Source: Bacillota bacterium (GTDB taxonomy: Bacteria; Bacillota; Bacilli; Lactobacillales; Enterococcaceae). Taken from it: DNA of 6,972 bases. Under the pieces are notes generated by a model that was given only the letters and a program-made list of their open reading frames with translations, was not told the origin of the DNA and did no database searches. The stretch's first letter is position 1. Every line of letters starts with the position of its first letter. Of the stretch, positions 1-6,072 are shown in pieces. The translations under genes were made by a program, and so were the position numbers. Where the stretch lies: positions 1 to 6,972 of the forward strand of contig JAEWFE010000207.1 of the NCBI GenBank assembly GCA_023389005.1. Reading direction: 5' to 3'.

Positions 1-1706
1 TTGATGCGGATATGATTCCTTATAGTAATTTTTTACTTGAAACAGTACCTTTCTTTGTGGAGAATCAGTACAAACGCAGCCAAGATGAGAAAATCAAACC
101 GCTGGGCCTTGTGCAAACACCACAAAGTTTTTACAATGCGGACCTTTTCCAATTTAATCTCTTTGTTGAACAAAATGTAGCCAATGAGCAAGACTTTTTC
201 TCAAGGGAAATTAATATTTTAAACAATGCCCATGGTGCGGCGATTTATACCGGATCGAATACGGTTCTTTCACGTGAAGCCATTATGCAAGCGGGCGGAT
301 TTCCAACCGATACGATTACGGAAGATTTCGAATTGGGGGCACGGATGAATATTGCCGGCTACCAAAATCTGTCTACGCTTTCACCCATGGCTAGCGGACT
401 GACTCCTGTGGATATCCCAAGCATGATTAAACAACGCGTTCGCTGGGCACAAGGGGTGGTCCAAAGTGTGCGAAATATTCATCTCATCACGAATAAACAC
501 TTATCTTTCGGTCAAAAAATTGTTTATCTAAATAGTTATTTATATTGGTGGAGTTTTTTAAGGAGATTGGTATTTATTTTAGCACCAATTTGTTATACAT
601 TGCTCGGTTGGGAAGTCGTGGATACCAACTTTTGGACCTTGTTGTATTTTTGGATTCCTTGCCAAATTTTCCAAAAACTCGCACTAAAAGAAGTCTCCAG
701 CAAAGTGAGCACACCACGTTGGGGCGAAATCCAAGAAACGATTCTCGCGCCATTTTTAACTATTCCAGTATTCAAACAATGGATTGGCCTAGGCGAACAT
801 CGCTTTAAAGTGACCGATAAAAATGCCAAAGCGAGCAAAAAAGACATCCTTTATGGCTGGCCGCATTTTCTACTTTGGTTGTTCGCACTCATTGGTTTGA
901 TTCGCTTTAATCTTGGTAAAACGCCTACTGAACTCTTCTATGGTAGTGTGATTAGTTTTTGGTTGTTGAGTCATTTATTCAATCTGACTTTTGCGCTGCT
1001 CTTTTTCGTTGGGCGCCCAAGTTATCGTAGTTATGAACGATTTAAAGCAAGTTATCCATTGCAATTTCCACTCAATGGTCAACTTTATCAAACACAAACA
1101 CATGATATTTCTGAAGCAGGCCTTTCTTTTATGAATGAAGAAATGCTCAATGTGCCACTCAATCAAAAAATGGCCTTTACCTTAATGCGTGACCACCAGC
1201 CGCTCACTTTGATGGGCGAAGTGATGCGAGTGGTGCCTCTGGGGAATCAATATCTCTTTGGGGTTCATCTGGATTTAACCAACAAAAGCCAGTATCACGA
1301 ATATTTGAGCTATATATATGATGGATTTAATCAAAATTTGCCGCAATATTATGACCATCAAATCAGTTTGTTTAGACGGTTTGTCAATATTTTTTATCAA
1401 AGAACGCGCTTAGTCCAAACGAAAATGACGCGAGAAGAAGCACAACTCAAAGTACCGATTTTCCAACAAATTCACACCACGGATGGTACTTTGACGCTGC
1501 AATATCTAATCGCCAAACATTTGACTATCCAAGCAGAGTCACTGTTATTTGCGCCTAAACTAAATATTTCCTATCAGGGCATTGATTTTCAGTTGAGTTT
1601 GGTGCGGGCTTTGTCTCAGGATACCTTTGTTTACCACATTGATAATTGGCAGGAAGTCTTACACCATGCCAATTACCGCCAACTTTTCAGCACGCGTAAC
1701 AGTTAA
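1..1706 (+). CDS. BcsA-type processive glycosyltransferase with C-terminal PilZ domain (5' end outside window)
   Basis: Membrane family 2 glycosyltransferase of the cellulose-synthase type, expected to polymerise a nucleotide-sugar and extrude the chain through its own membrane channel. The frame is open to the window edge and the three codons before the first ATG (position 12) read D-A-D, the DxD substrate/metal motif. That ATG is therefore internal, and the N-terminal part with the first catalytic Asp is missing. Numbering from that Met: TED at 103-105 (catalytic base), QRVRW at 141-145 (QxxRW acceptor motif), hydrophobic segments near 170-200, 207-225, 283-300 and 308-334, and FKVTDK at 265-270, which resembles the BcsA gating loop. 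A PilZ domain follows at about 336-440, with RSYER (339-343, RxxxR) and DISEAG (365-370, DxSxxG), the two c-di-GMP-contacting motifs. About 115 residues after it (450-564) are soluble-looking and unassigned. The polymer cannot be told from sequence; cellulose, another beta-glucan or a different exopolysaccharide are possible. Confidence 0.9.
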   Translation, partial: DADMIPYSNFLLETVPFFVENQYKRSQDEKIKPLGLVQTPQSFYNADLFQFNLFVEQNVANEQDFFSREINILNNAHGAAIYTGSNTVLSREAIMQAGGFPTDTITEDFELGARMNIAGYQNLSTLSPMASGLTPVDIPSMIKQRVRWAQGVVQSVRNIHLITNKHLSFGQKIVYLNSYLYWWSFLRRLVFILAPICYTLLGWEVVDTNFWTLLYFWIPCQIFQKLALKEVSSKVSTPRWGEIQETILAPFLTIPVFKQWIGLGEHRFKVTDKNAKASKKDILYGWPHFLLWLFALIGLIRFNLGKTPTELFYGSVISFWLLSHLFNLTFALLFFVGRPSYRSYERFKASYPLQFPLNGQLYQTQTHDISEAGLSFMNEEMLNVPLNQKMAFTLMRDHQPLTLMGEVMRVVPLGNQYLFGVHLDLTNKSQYHEYLSYIYDGFNQNLPQYYDHQISLFRRFVNIFYQRTRLVQTKMTREEAQLKVPIFQQIHTTDGTLTLQYLIAKHLTIQAESLLFAPKLNISYQGIDFQLSLVRALSQDTFVYHIDNWQEVLHHANYRQLFSTRNS

Positions 1707-1707
1707 A

Positions 1708-1723
1708 TGTTCCACGTGAAACA
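1708..1723. other. Putative parS site (ParB/Spo0J binding)
   Basis: The 16-mer TGTTCCACGTGAAACA matches at every defined position the chromosomal parS consensus known from Bacillus and other Firmicutes (TGTTNCACGTGAAACA). It is palindromic except at the fifth base. It starts one base after the glycosyltransferase stop codon and ends before the downstream terminator hairpin, so it is intergenic and free of coding constraint. ParB (Spo0J) would load here and spread, recruiting SMC for origin segregation. parS sites usually lie in the origin-proximal part of the chromosome, so the locus is probably origin-proximal. That location is inference; the motif match is direct. Confidence 0.85.
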
Positions 1724-1728
1724 CAAAC

Positions 1729-1766
1729 AGCCAGCTGACAGTAGATGCTATCAGTTGGCTTTTTTC
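1729..1766 (+). terminator. Rho-independent terminator of the glycosyltransferase gene
   Basis: Stem AGCCAGCTGACA (1729-1740) pairs with TATCAGTTGGCT (1749-1760), with G-T wobble, around an 8-nt loop. It is followed by six Ts (1760-1765). It lies 23 bp after the glycosyltransferase stop. The hairpin abuts the mleR stop codon on the other strand and could also slow transcription from mleR, but the minus-strand T-tract (GTTTGTGTTT) is interrupted and weaker. Confidence 0.8.
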
Positions 1767-2650
1767 TATAATAAGTTTTCTTCTAAGATTTGTTGTACGA
1801 CTTGTTGGCTGACATTGGCTGGCTGGTTTTTACGTGACAATAATGAAATATAAAATTGAGGCTGATTTTTATCGGCAATCTCCAAGCATACTAGCTCATC
1901 TTTCACCTCATCGACCGCTATTTCCACTAAAAAACCAATTCCCACCCCCTCTTTAATCATACCTTTTAAAATATTCAAATCACTATTCTGATAAATGACA
2001 TTTGGGGTAAAGCCTGCTTGTTTCGCTAATTTTTGCATTGCTTTTGGGTGGATGTATTGCTCATTTAACACCACAAATTTTTCATCCACTAACTCACTAA
2101 AGCTTACTGATTTTTTTTGGGCAAGTGGATGGTTACGCCCGACGACTATTTTGAACTGCTTTTGATCTATCGGTAATATCGCAATTTGATCATCATATAA
2201 GGGGGTCATCATGCCGACAATCGCTACATCAAGCCTTCCTCGCAGTAAAGACTGATATAACTCCTGTGAACCGGAATTAGAAATCTCGAGTTTGGCTAAT
2301 AACTGTTGCGCGGCCAATGCTTTAGACACCTTAGGAAAGTAGAAATTGCCAATAATCGGTGGTAATCCTAAGCGCACTTGGACATCTTGTAAATGATTGA
2401 TTTCCAATTTAGCCAAAGCGAGTTCTTTGAGGATATTTTGGGCATGTTGCGCCAAGATTTTGCCCGCTGGTGTCAATTGGATTTGAGCATGCGATTGATT
2501 CCGTACAAGCAATTCCGTCTGTACTTCCTCTTCCAAACGCTTGACAGCATAGGTAATCGTCGGCTGCTTCACCTGAAAAAACTCAGCTGTATTCGTATAA
2601 CTTTTCAACTTCGCTAATTGCTGAAAATATTCCAAATCCTTAAATTTCAT
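1766..2650 (-). CDS. mleR: LysR-type regulator of malolactic fermentation, MleR
   Basis: LysR-type transcriptional regulator, expected to bind the divergent mleR-mleS control region and activate mleS-mleP when L-malate is present. I chose the ATG at 2650 (294 residues, MKFKDLEYFQQLAKL...). It has a GAGAGG ribosome site with 8-nt spacing; a GTG three codons upstream in frame would overlap that site. The N-terminus has the LysR winged helix-turn-helix at about residues 3-60 (SYTNTAEFFQVKQPTITYAVKRLEEEV region), close to my recollection of lactococcal MleR. A linker helix follows at about 60-90, then a two-lobed co-inducer-binding domain to the C-terminus. The length is normal for the family and the frame is intact. 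Specific assignment to MleR rests mainly on its position, divergent from a malolactic operon as in other lactic acid bacteria. The co-inducer is inferred, not visible. Confidence 0.88.
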   Translation of the reverse strand: MKFKDLEYFQQLAKLKSYTNTAEFFQVKQPTITYAVKRLEEEVQTELLVRNQSHAQIQLTPAGKILAQHAQNILKELALAKLEINHLQDVQVRLGLPPIIGNFYFPKVSKALAAQQLLAKLEISNSGSQELYQSLLRGRLDVAIVGMMTPLYDDQIAILPIDQKQFKIVVGRNHPLAQKKSVSFSELVDEKFVVLNEQYIHPKAMQKLAKQAGFTPNVIYQNSDLNILKGMIKEGVGIGFLVEIAVDEVKDELVCLEIADKNQPQFYISLLSRKNQPANVSQQVVQQILEENLL

Positions 2651-2658
2651 CGCCCACA

Positions 2659-2664
2659 CCTCTC
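2659..2664 (-). promoter_or_regulatory. Ribosome binding site of mleR
   Basis: GAGAGG on the minus strand, 8 nt before the ATG at 2650. It decides the start: the alternative in-frame GTG at 2659 overlaps this element and has no ribosome site of its own. Confidence 0.7.
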
Positions 2665-2666
2665 AT

Positions 2667-2681
2667 ATAAATATTATTTAT
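2667..2681. promoter_or_regulatory. Candidate MleR recognition site (LysR box, distal)
   Basis: ATAAATA-T-TATTTAT is a perfect 15-bp dyad that contains a T-N11-A core (2668-2680), the usual LysR-type recognition form. Its centre (2674) lies about 58 bp upstream of the predicted mleS transcription start (about 2732), near the usual position of the primary LysR site around -65. It also lies just downstream of the mleR -10 box, where bound MleR could repress its own gene. The AT-richness of the region lowers confidence. Confidence 0.5.
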
Positions 2682-2708
2682 TATAAATCATCCTTTTGAC
2701 TATAACAA
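2680..2708 (-). promoter_or_regulatory. mleR promoter (sigma-A type)
   Basis: On the minus strand, -35 TTGTTA (2708-2703), 17-bp spacer, and a perfect -10 TATAAT (2685-2680). The predicted transcript starts at about 2673, giving a leader of roughly 20 nt before the mleR ATG. The promoter covers the -35 region of the divergent mleS promoter, so the two probably compete for RNA polymerase. Confidence 0.7.
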
Positions 2709-2709
2709 A
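2695..2709. promoter_or_regulatory. Second LysR-box-like dyad overlapping the mleS -35
   Basis: TTTG-N7-CAAA is an interrupted 15-bp inverted repeat with a T-N11-A core, centred at 2702, about 30 bp before the predicted mleS start. LysR-type activators often contact a weaker activation site near -35 in addition to the distal site, and this fits that role. It shares bases with both divergent promoters. Confidence 0.4.
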
Positions 2710-2725
2710 TTTTTTAGCGTAAAGT
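2696..2725 (+). promoter_or_regulatory. mleS-mleP promoter
   Basis: -35 TTGACT (2696-2701), 18-bp spacer, and a weak -10 TAAAGT (2720-2725, four of six consensus bases). A good -35 with a poor -10 and long spacer is what one expects of a promoter that needs an activator, here presumably MleR. The repeat CGTAAAG occurs at 2718-2724 and again at 2732-2738; its meaning is unclear. Confidence 0.5.
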
Positions 2726-2752
2726 AACGCACGTAAAGAAAAACATACTATT

Positions 2753-2757
2753 GGAGG
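2753..2757 (+). promoter_or_regulatory. Ribosome binding site of mleS
   Basis: A canonical GGAGG, 7 nt before the ATG at 2765. It fixes the start of mleS and predicts strong translation. Confidence 0.85.
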
Positions 2758-2764
2758 ACCTAAT

Positions 2765-4402
2765 ATGAACGGTTTTGAAATTTTAAACAACCCATTTTTA
2801 AACAAAGGAACAGCATTTACCAAAGAAGAACGCCAAAAATACGGCTTGACCGGAATGCTTCCTAGCGCTGTCCAAACCTTGGAACAACAAAAAGTCCAAG
2901 CATATGGTCAATTTTTGAGCAAAGAATCACGTCTTGAAAAACGAATCTTCTTGATGAACTTATTCAATACCAACCGCACCTTATTCTATGCCTTAATGGA
3001 TGAACATTTAGTAGAATTTATGCCGGTTGTTTATGATCCAGTGGTGGCTGAATCCATCGAACAATACAACGAAATCTTCCTAAAACCACAAGATGCCGCC
3101 TTCTTATCAGTGGACGAACCTGAAAACATCGAAGCTACATTAAAAAATGCCGCAGCGGGTCGTGATATTCGCTTAATCGTCGTTACAGATGCAGAAGGAA
3201 TTTTAGGAATGGGTGACTGGGGGGTAAACGGTGTTGATATTGCCATTGGAAAATTAATGGTCTACACTGCCGCAGCCGGAATCAATCCTAGCCAAGTGCT
3301 ACCTGTTTCTATTGATGCCGGTACAAATAATCAAGCTTTACTCGACAACCCATTATATCTAGGAAACCGTCATGAACGAATCTACGGTGAAAAATATGAT
3401 GCTTTTATCGAAAAATTCGTGCGTACAACTGAAAAATTATTCCCTGAAATTTTATTACACTGGGAAGACTTTGGCCGAAGCAATGCCGCAAAAATTTTAG
3501 AAAAATACCAAGATCAATTAACTACTTTTAATGATGATATTCAAGGAACGGGGCTTGTTGTAATGGCCGGAATCTTTGGTGCATTAAACATCTCTAAAGA
3601 AGACCTAAAAGACCAAATTATCCTAAATTTCGGTGCCGGAACTGCTGGTGTAGGGATTTGTAATTTGATTTTTGAAGAAATGGTAAGAAGTGGTTTGAGT
3701 GAAGAAGAAGCGCGCAAACATTTCTATCTCGTGGATAAACAAGGTTTGCTATTTAGTGATACCAAAGATTTAACACCTGGTCAAAAAGCTTTTGTCCGCG
3801 AACGAAGCGAATTTGAAAATGCTGATGAATTAACCAATCTAGAAGCCATTGTGAAAGCTGTACACCCAACAATTTTAATTGGTACTTCAACACAACCAGG
3901 AACATTTACTGAAAGTATCGTCAAAGAAATGGCTGCACATACCCAACGTCCGATTATCTTCCCATTATCTAACCCAACCAAACTGGCTGAAGCTAAAGCC
4001 GCTGATTTGCTTGCTTGGACAGATGGACGTGCGTTGGTCGGAACTGGTATCCCTGCAGCAGACGTGACTTACAAAGGGGTGACTTATCAAATCGGACAAG
4101 CCAACAATGCCTTAATGTACCCAGGATTAGGACTTGGATTGATTGCTTCTACTGCCACTCGCGTCAATGGAGAAATCTTAGCCAAAGCAAGCCGTGCCCT
4201 AGGAGGAATTGTTGATAGTAGTAAACCAGGAGCAGCTATTTTACCACCAGTTGCTAAAATCACGGAATTCTCCCAAAAAATTGCTGAAATCGTGGCGCAA
4301 AACGTGGTCGATCAAGGCTTAAACCGCGAAGAAATAAAAGATGTCAAACAAGCCGTGGCAGACATGAAATGGACTCCTGAATACCGCGAATTGAACATAT
4401 AA
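2765..4402 (+). CDS. mleS: Malolactic enzyme (NAD- and Mn-dependent), MleS
   Basis: Converts L-malate to L-lactate and CO2 in the cytoplasm with bound NAD+ and Mn2+, without releasing pyruvate. At 545 residues it has the length of malolactic enzymes (about 540) rather than the shorter bacterial oxidative malic enzymes. The start MNGFEILNNPFLNKGTAFTK and much of the chain match my recollection of lactococcal MleS. Malic-enzyme-family residues are present: Tyr90 in MPVVYDP, Lys163 in AIGKLMVYTAAAG, metal ligands Glu234-Asp235 in HWEDFGRSNA and Asp258 in FNDDIQGTG, and the dinucleotide-binding GAGTAG at 290-295. It is the first gene of a two-gene operon with mleP, whose ribosome site overlaps this gene's stop codon, so the two are probably translationally coupled. 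No damage is seen. Confidence 0.96.
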   Translation: MNGFEILNNPFLNKGTAFTKEERQKYGLTGMLPSAVQTLEQQKVQAYGQFLSKESRLEKRIFLMNLFNTNRTLFYALMDEHLVEFMPVVYDPVVAESIEQYNEIFLKPQDAAFLSVDEPENIEATLKNAAAGRDIRLIVVTDAEGILGMGDWGVNGVDIAIGKLMVYTAAAGINPSQVLPVSIDAGTNNQALLDNPLYLGNRHERIYGEKYDAFIEKFVRTTEKLFPEILLHWEDFGRSNAAKILEKYQDQLTTFNDDIQGTGLVVMAGIFGALNISKEDLKDQIILNFGAGTAGVGICNLIFEEMVRSGLSEEEARKHFYLVDKQGLLFSDTKDLTPGQKAFVRERSEFENADELTNLEAIVKAVHPTILIGTSTQPGTFTESIVKEMAAHTQRPIIFPLSNPTKLAEAKAADLLAWTDGRALVGTGIPAADVTYKGVTYQIGQANNALMYPGLGLGLIASTATRVNGEILAKASRALGGIVDSSKPGAAILPPVAKITEFSQKIAEIVAQNVVDQGLNREEIKDVKQAVADMKWTPEYRELNI

Positions 4403-4406
4403 GGAG
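4401..4406 (+). promoter_or_regulatory. Ribosome binding site of mleP, overlapping the mleS stop
   Basis: AAGGAG begins inside the TAA stop of mleS. It lies 5 nt before the ATG at 4412 and 8 nt before a second in-frame ATG at 4415, so either may serve. An in-frame GTG at 4406 overlaps the site and is unlikely. Confidence 0.7.
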
Positions 4407-4411
4407 TGGAG

Positions 4412-5716
4412 ATGATGGAATTGACTCGTGAAAAAAACCAATTCGAAGCATGGATGTCGGTCAAAATTGCCGGCATCTCCCTTCCAGTTTATCTTATTTT
4501 ATTACTTGTTTTAATCTTAGCGTTAAGCGTAGATAAATTACCACATAATATTCTAGGTGCCTTAGCCGTCTTAGTATTATTAGGCAATCTCTTTCATTTT
4601 CTAGGGACCAAAATTCCTATTGTCAAAACATATCTTGGCGGCGGTGCGGTCTTTTGTATCTTTGCTAGTGCTACCATCGCCACTTTCCATATTTTGCCAG
4701 ATAGTGCGGTGGATTTAACCAAAGATTTTGTCAACCACATGGGCTTTTTGGACTTTTATATTGCGGCCTTGATTACAGGAAGTATTTTAGGAATGAACCG
4801 TGATTTATTAGTGAAAGCAGCGGTACGTTTTATCCCTGTTGCTCTTCTTTCAATGGTTAGTTGCTTTTTTGCTGTCGGTCTAGTGGGCATGCTTTTAGGA
4901 AACGGCTTCAAAGACTCAGTGATATATGTAGCTTTTCCTGCGATGGCGGGCGGAATCGGTGCTGGTGTCGTGCCACTCTCTAGTATTTATGCAGGTAGCC
5001 TACACACTTCTTCAGCAGCGGTGATTTCACGTTTGATTCCGGCTTCTGCTTTATGTAATGTACTGGCGATTATTTTTGCGGCTATGACCAGCAAAATTGG
5101 CGAAAACTTTCCTAAACAAAATGGCCATGGAATTTTGATGAAGATTGATGTTGATTTAAATCAGCCTGCACCAAAATTAGATATTGCCAAAATGGACGTG
5201 GGACTTGCCTTATCTATCGCCTTTTTCTTAAGTGGTAGTATTTTGAATTATTTTGTACCGAAAGTTCATGCTTATGCGTTTATGATTATTGTTGTTTTTA
5301 TATGTAAAGCTTTTAATTTTATTCCTAGTTATTATCAAGAGTCAGCTGTTATGTTTAACCAACTAATTGTCAAAAATTTAACCGCGGCGGTCTTAGCTGC
5401 GATTGGGATTGCCTTATTAAACTTAAATGTCTTAGCTCAAGCGTTAACTTGGCAATTTGTCGTACTTTGTGTCGTAAGTGTGACGGTAATCTCTGTAGCA
5501 GCCGGTCTATTCGGTAAATTATTCGGTCTTTATCCAGTTGAGTCCATGATTACTGCTGGAATGTGCAATAACAGTATGGGCGGTACCGGAAATGTCGCGG
5601 TGCTATCTGCTAGCAATCGTATGGAACTCATCGCCTTTGCACAAATGGGAAACCGACTTGGCGGTGCGATTATCTTAATTCTATCCGGTATTTTAATCCA
5701 ATTATTTATGACTTAA
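4412..5716 (+). CDS. mleP: Malate/lactate antiporter of the 2-hydroxycarboxylate transporter family, MleP
   Basis: Secondary transporter expected to exchange divalent malate outside for monovalent lactate inside. This generates membrane potential and, with MleS, a proton gradient. From the ATG at 4412 it has 434 residues (433 from 4415), close to CitP and MleP of other lactic acid bacteria. The protein is very hydrophobic, with about ten or eleven membrane segments. It has the two GGxG motifs of the family's paired re-entrant loops: AGGIGAGVVP around 180-188 and NNSMGGTGNVAVLSASNRM around 386-404. Arg415, in the last helix (QMGNRLGG), corresponds to the CitP arginine (Arg425) that binds the substrate carboxylate. 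Citrate/lactate exchange as in CitP is the main alternative, but fusion to mleS and the absence of citrate lyase genes favour malate. It is co-transcribed with mleS and followed by a strong terminator. Confidence 0.93.
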   Translation: MMELTREKNQFEAWMSVKIAGISLPVYLILLLVLILALSVDKLPHNILGALAVLVLLGNLFHFLGTKIPIVKTYLGGGAVFCIFASATIATFHILPDSAVDLTKDFVNHMGFLDFYIAALITGSILGMNRDLLVKAAVRFIPVALLSMVSCFFAVGLVGMLLGNGFKDSVIYVAFPAMAGGIGAGVVPLSSIYAGSLHTSSAAVISRLIPASALCNVLAIIFAAMTSKIGENFPKQNGHGILMKIDVDLNQPAPKLDIAKMDVGLALSIAFFLSGSILNYFVPKVHAYAFMIIVVFICKAFNFIPSYYQESAVMFNQLIVKNLTAAVLAAIGIALLNLNVLAQALTWQFVVLCVVSVTVISVAAGLFGKLFGLYPVESMITAGMCNNSMGGTGNVAVLSASNRMELIAFAQMGNRLGGAIILILSGILIQLFMT

Positions 5717-5717
5717 A

Positions 5718-5758
5718 AAAACGAGAACCTCTTTTTTTGATGCAGAGGTTCTCGTTTT
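5718..5758. terminator. Bidirectional Rho-independent terminator between mleP and the reductase
   Basis: A perfect 15-bp stem: AAAACGAGAACCTCT (5718-5732) and AGAGGTTCTCGTTTT (5744-5758) around an 11-nt loop. It begins 1 bp after the mleP stop. In the plus direction it is followed by TTTTGTCT. In the minus direction it is followed by seven Ts, so it is at least as good a terminator for transcripts coming from the reductase gene through the repeat region. Confidence 0.9.
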
Positions 5759-5783
5759 GTCTATCTATTTCAATTTTCATCAA

Positions 5784-5836
5784 AGCTAACCGACCCGGCT
5801 CACGACCTTTTTCTAATCCGTGTTCGCCGGGTAGCT
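5784..5836. repeat. Repeat unit 1 core and its inverted repeat
   Basis: The 42-bp core (5784-5825) contains ACCCGGC (5793-5799), which pairs with GCCGGGT (5826-5832) just beyond it. The stem is extended by AGCT (5784-5787) with AGCT (5833-5836) across a 5-nt bulge. The loop carries the polypyrimidine CCTTTTTCTAAT segment shared with unit 2. Confidence 0.7.
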
Positions 5837-5856
5837 CCTGTGCATCTAAGCCAGCC

Positions 5857-5896
5857 TGTCTAGGAAAATCTTAAAATATAGTGGATTTTCCTGACA
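5857..5896. repeat. Hairpin of repeat unit 1
   Basis: TGTC-t-AGGAAAATC (5857-5870) pairs with GATTTTCCTGACA (5884-5896): 13 base pairs with a single bulged T and a 13-nt AT-rich loop. It is equivalent in position to the hairpin at 5993-6030. The inner arms are shared with that hairpin and the outer arms differ, yet pairing is kept. It lacks a following T-run, so it is not a terminator. Confidence 0.7.
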
Positions 5897-5909
5897 TTCC
5901 GGACAACCT

Positions 5910-5970
5910 TAGCTGCTTGGAGCTGACCGACCCGCCTCACATCCTTTTTCTAATCTGTGTTCAGCAGCTA
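5910..5970. repeat. Repeat unit 2 core and its inverted repeat
   Basis: The second core copy (5921-5962) is bracketed by a perfect 8-bp inverted repeat, TAGCTGCT (5910-5917) and AGCAGCTA (5963-5970). These arms are unlike the ACCCGGC/GCCGGGT arms of unit 1 but lie at the same edge of the core. A shorter alternative pairing, AGCTG (5921-5925) with CAGCT (5965-5969), is also possible. Confidence 0.65.
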
Positions 5971-5992
5971 GACATTGTGAAATTCGCCCTCC

Positions 5993-6030
5993 CGCTTGAG
6001 AAAATCTCCTTTCATCCGATTTTCTAAGCG
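5993..6030. repeat. Hairpin of repeat unit 2
   Basis: CGCTT-g-AGAAAATC (5993-6006) pairs with GATTTTCTAAGCG (6018-6030): 13 base pairs with one bulged G and an 11-nt loop. It can be extended outward by CCTC/GAGG. It has the same architecture as the hairpin at 5857-5896, including a single bulge at the same side of the stem. Confidence 0.7.
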
Positions 6031-6072
6031 TGAGGTAAACACACGAATTTCTTCATGTCTGCTCAAACTGCC

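Noticed and set aside
1040..1060. A DnaA-box-like TTATCCA, considered because parS suggests origin proximity.
   Set aside because: It is a single partial match inside the glycosyltransferase coding sequence with no cluster of boxes nearby, so it gives no evidence for an origin in the window.
2651..2659. GTG at 2659 as the mleR start, adding three residues.
   Set aside because: It overlaps the GAGAGG ribosome site that is properly placed for the ATG at 2650, and other MleR proteins begin at the equivalent of M-K-F-K-D.
2651..2764. A catabolite-repression (cre) operator was looked for in the mleR-mleS control region.
   Set aside because: No stretch resembles the TGNAANCGNTNNCA-type cre consensus well enough to report.
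3031..3981. Antisense open frames within mleS at 3031-3246 and 3781-3981.
   Set aside because: They are shadows of the mleS codon pattern, with no ribosome sites and no recognisable protein features.
2765..4402. Oxidative malic enzyme (maeE type) as an alternative for mleS.
   Set aside because: The length and N-terminus match malolactic enzymes, and the divergent LysR regulator and co-transcribed MleP are the malolactic arrangement; maeE is shorter and normally sits with a two-component system.
4406..4411. GTG at 4406 as the mleP start.
   Set aside because: It overlaps the AAGGAG ribosome site; ATG 4412 or 4415 has proper spacing.
5784..5962. On the minus strand both repeat cores can be read as a similar peptide (E-H-x-L-E-K-G-x-E-x-G-R).
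   Set aside because: The frames lack a start codon with a ribosome site, and the similarity is expected from 37/42 nucleotide identity. Structure is a better explanation than coding.
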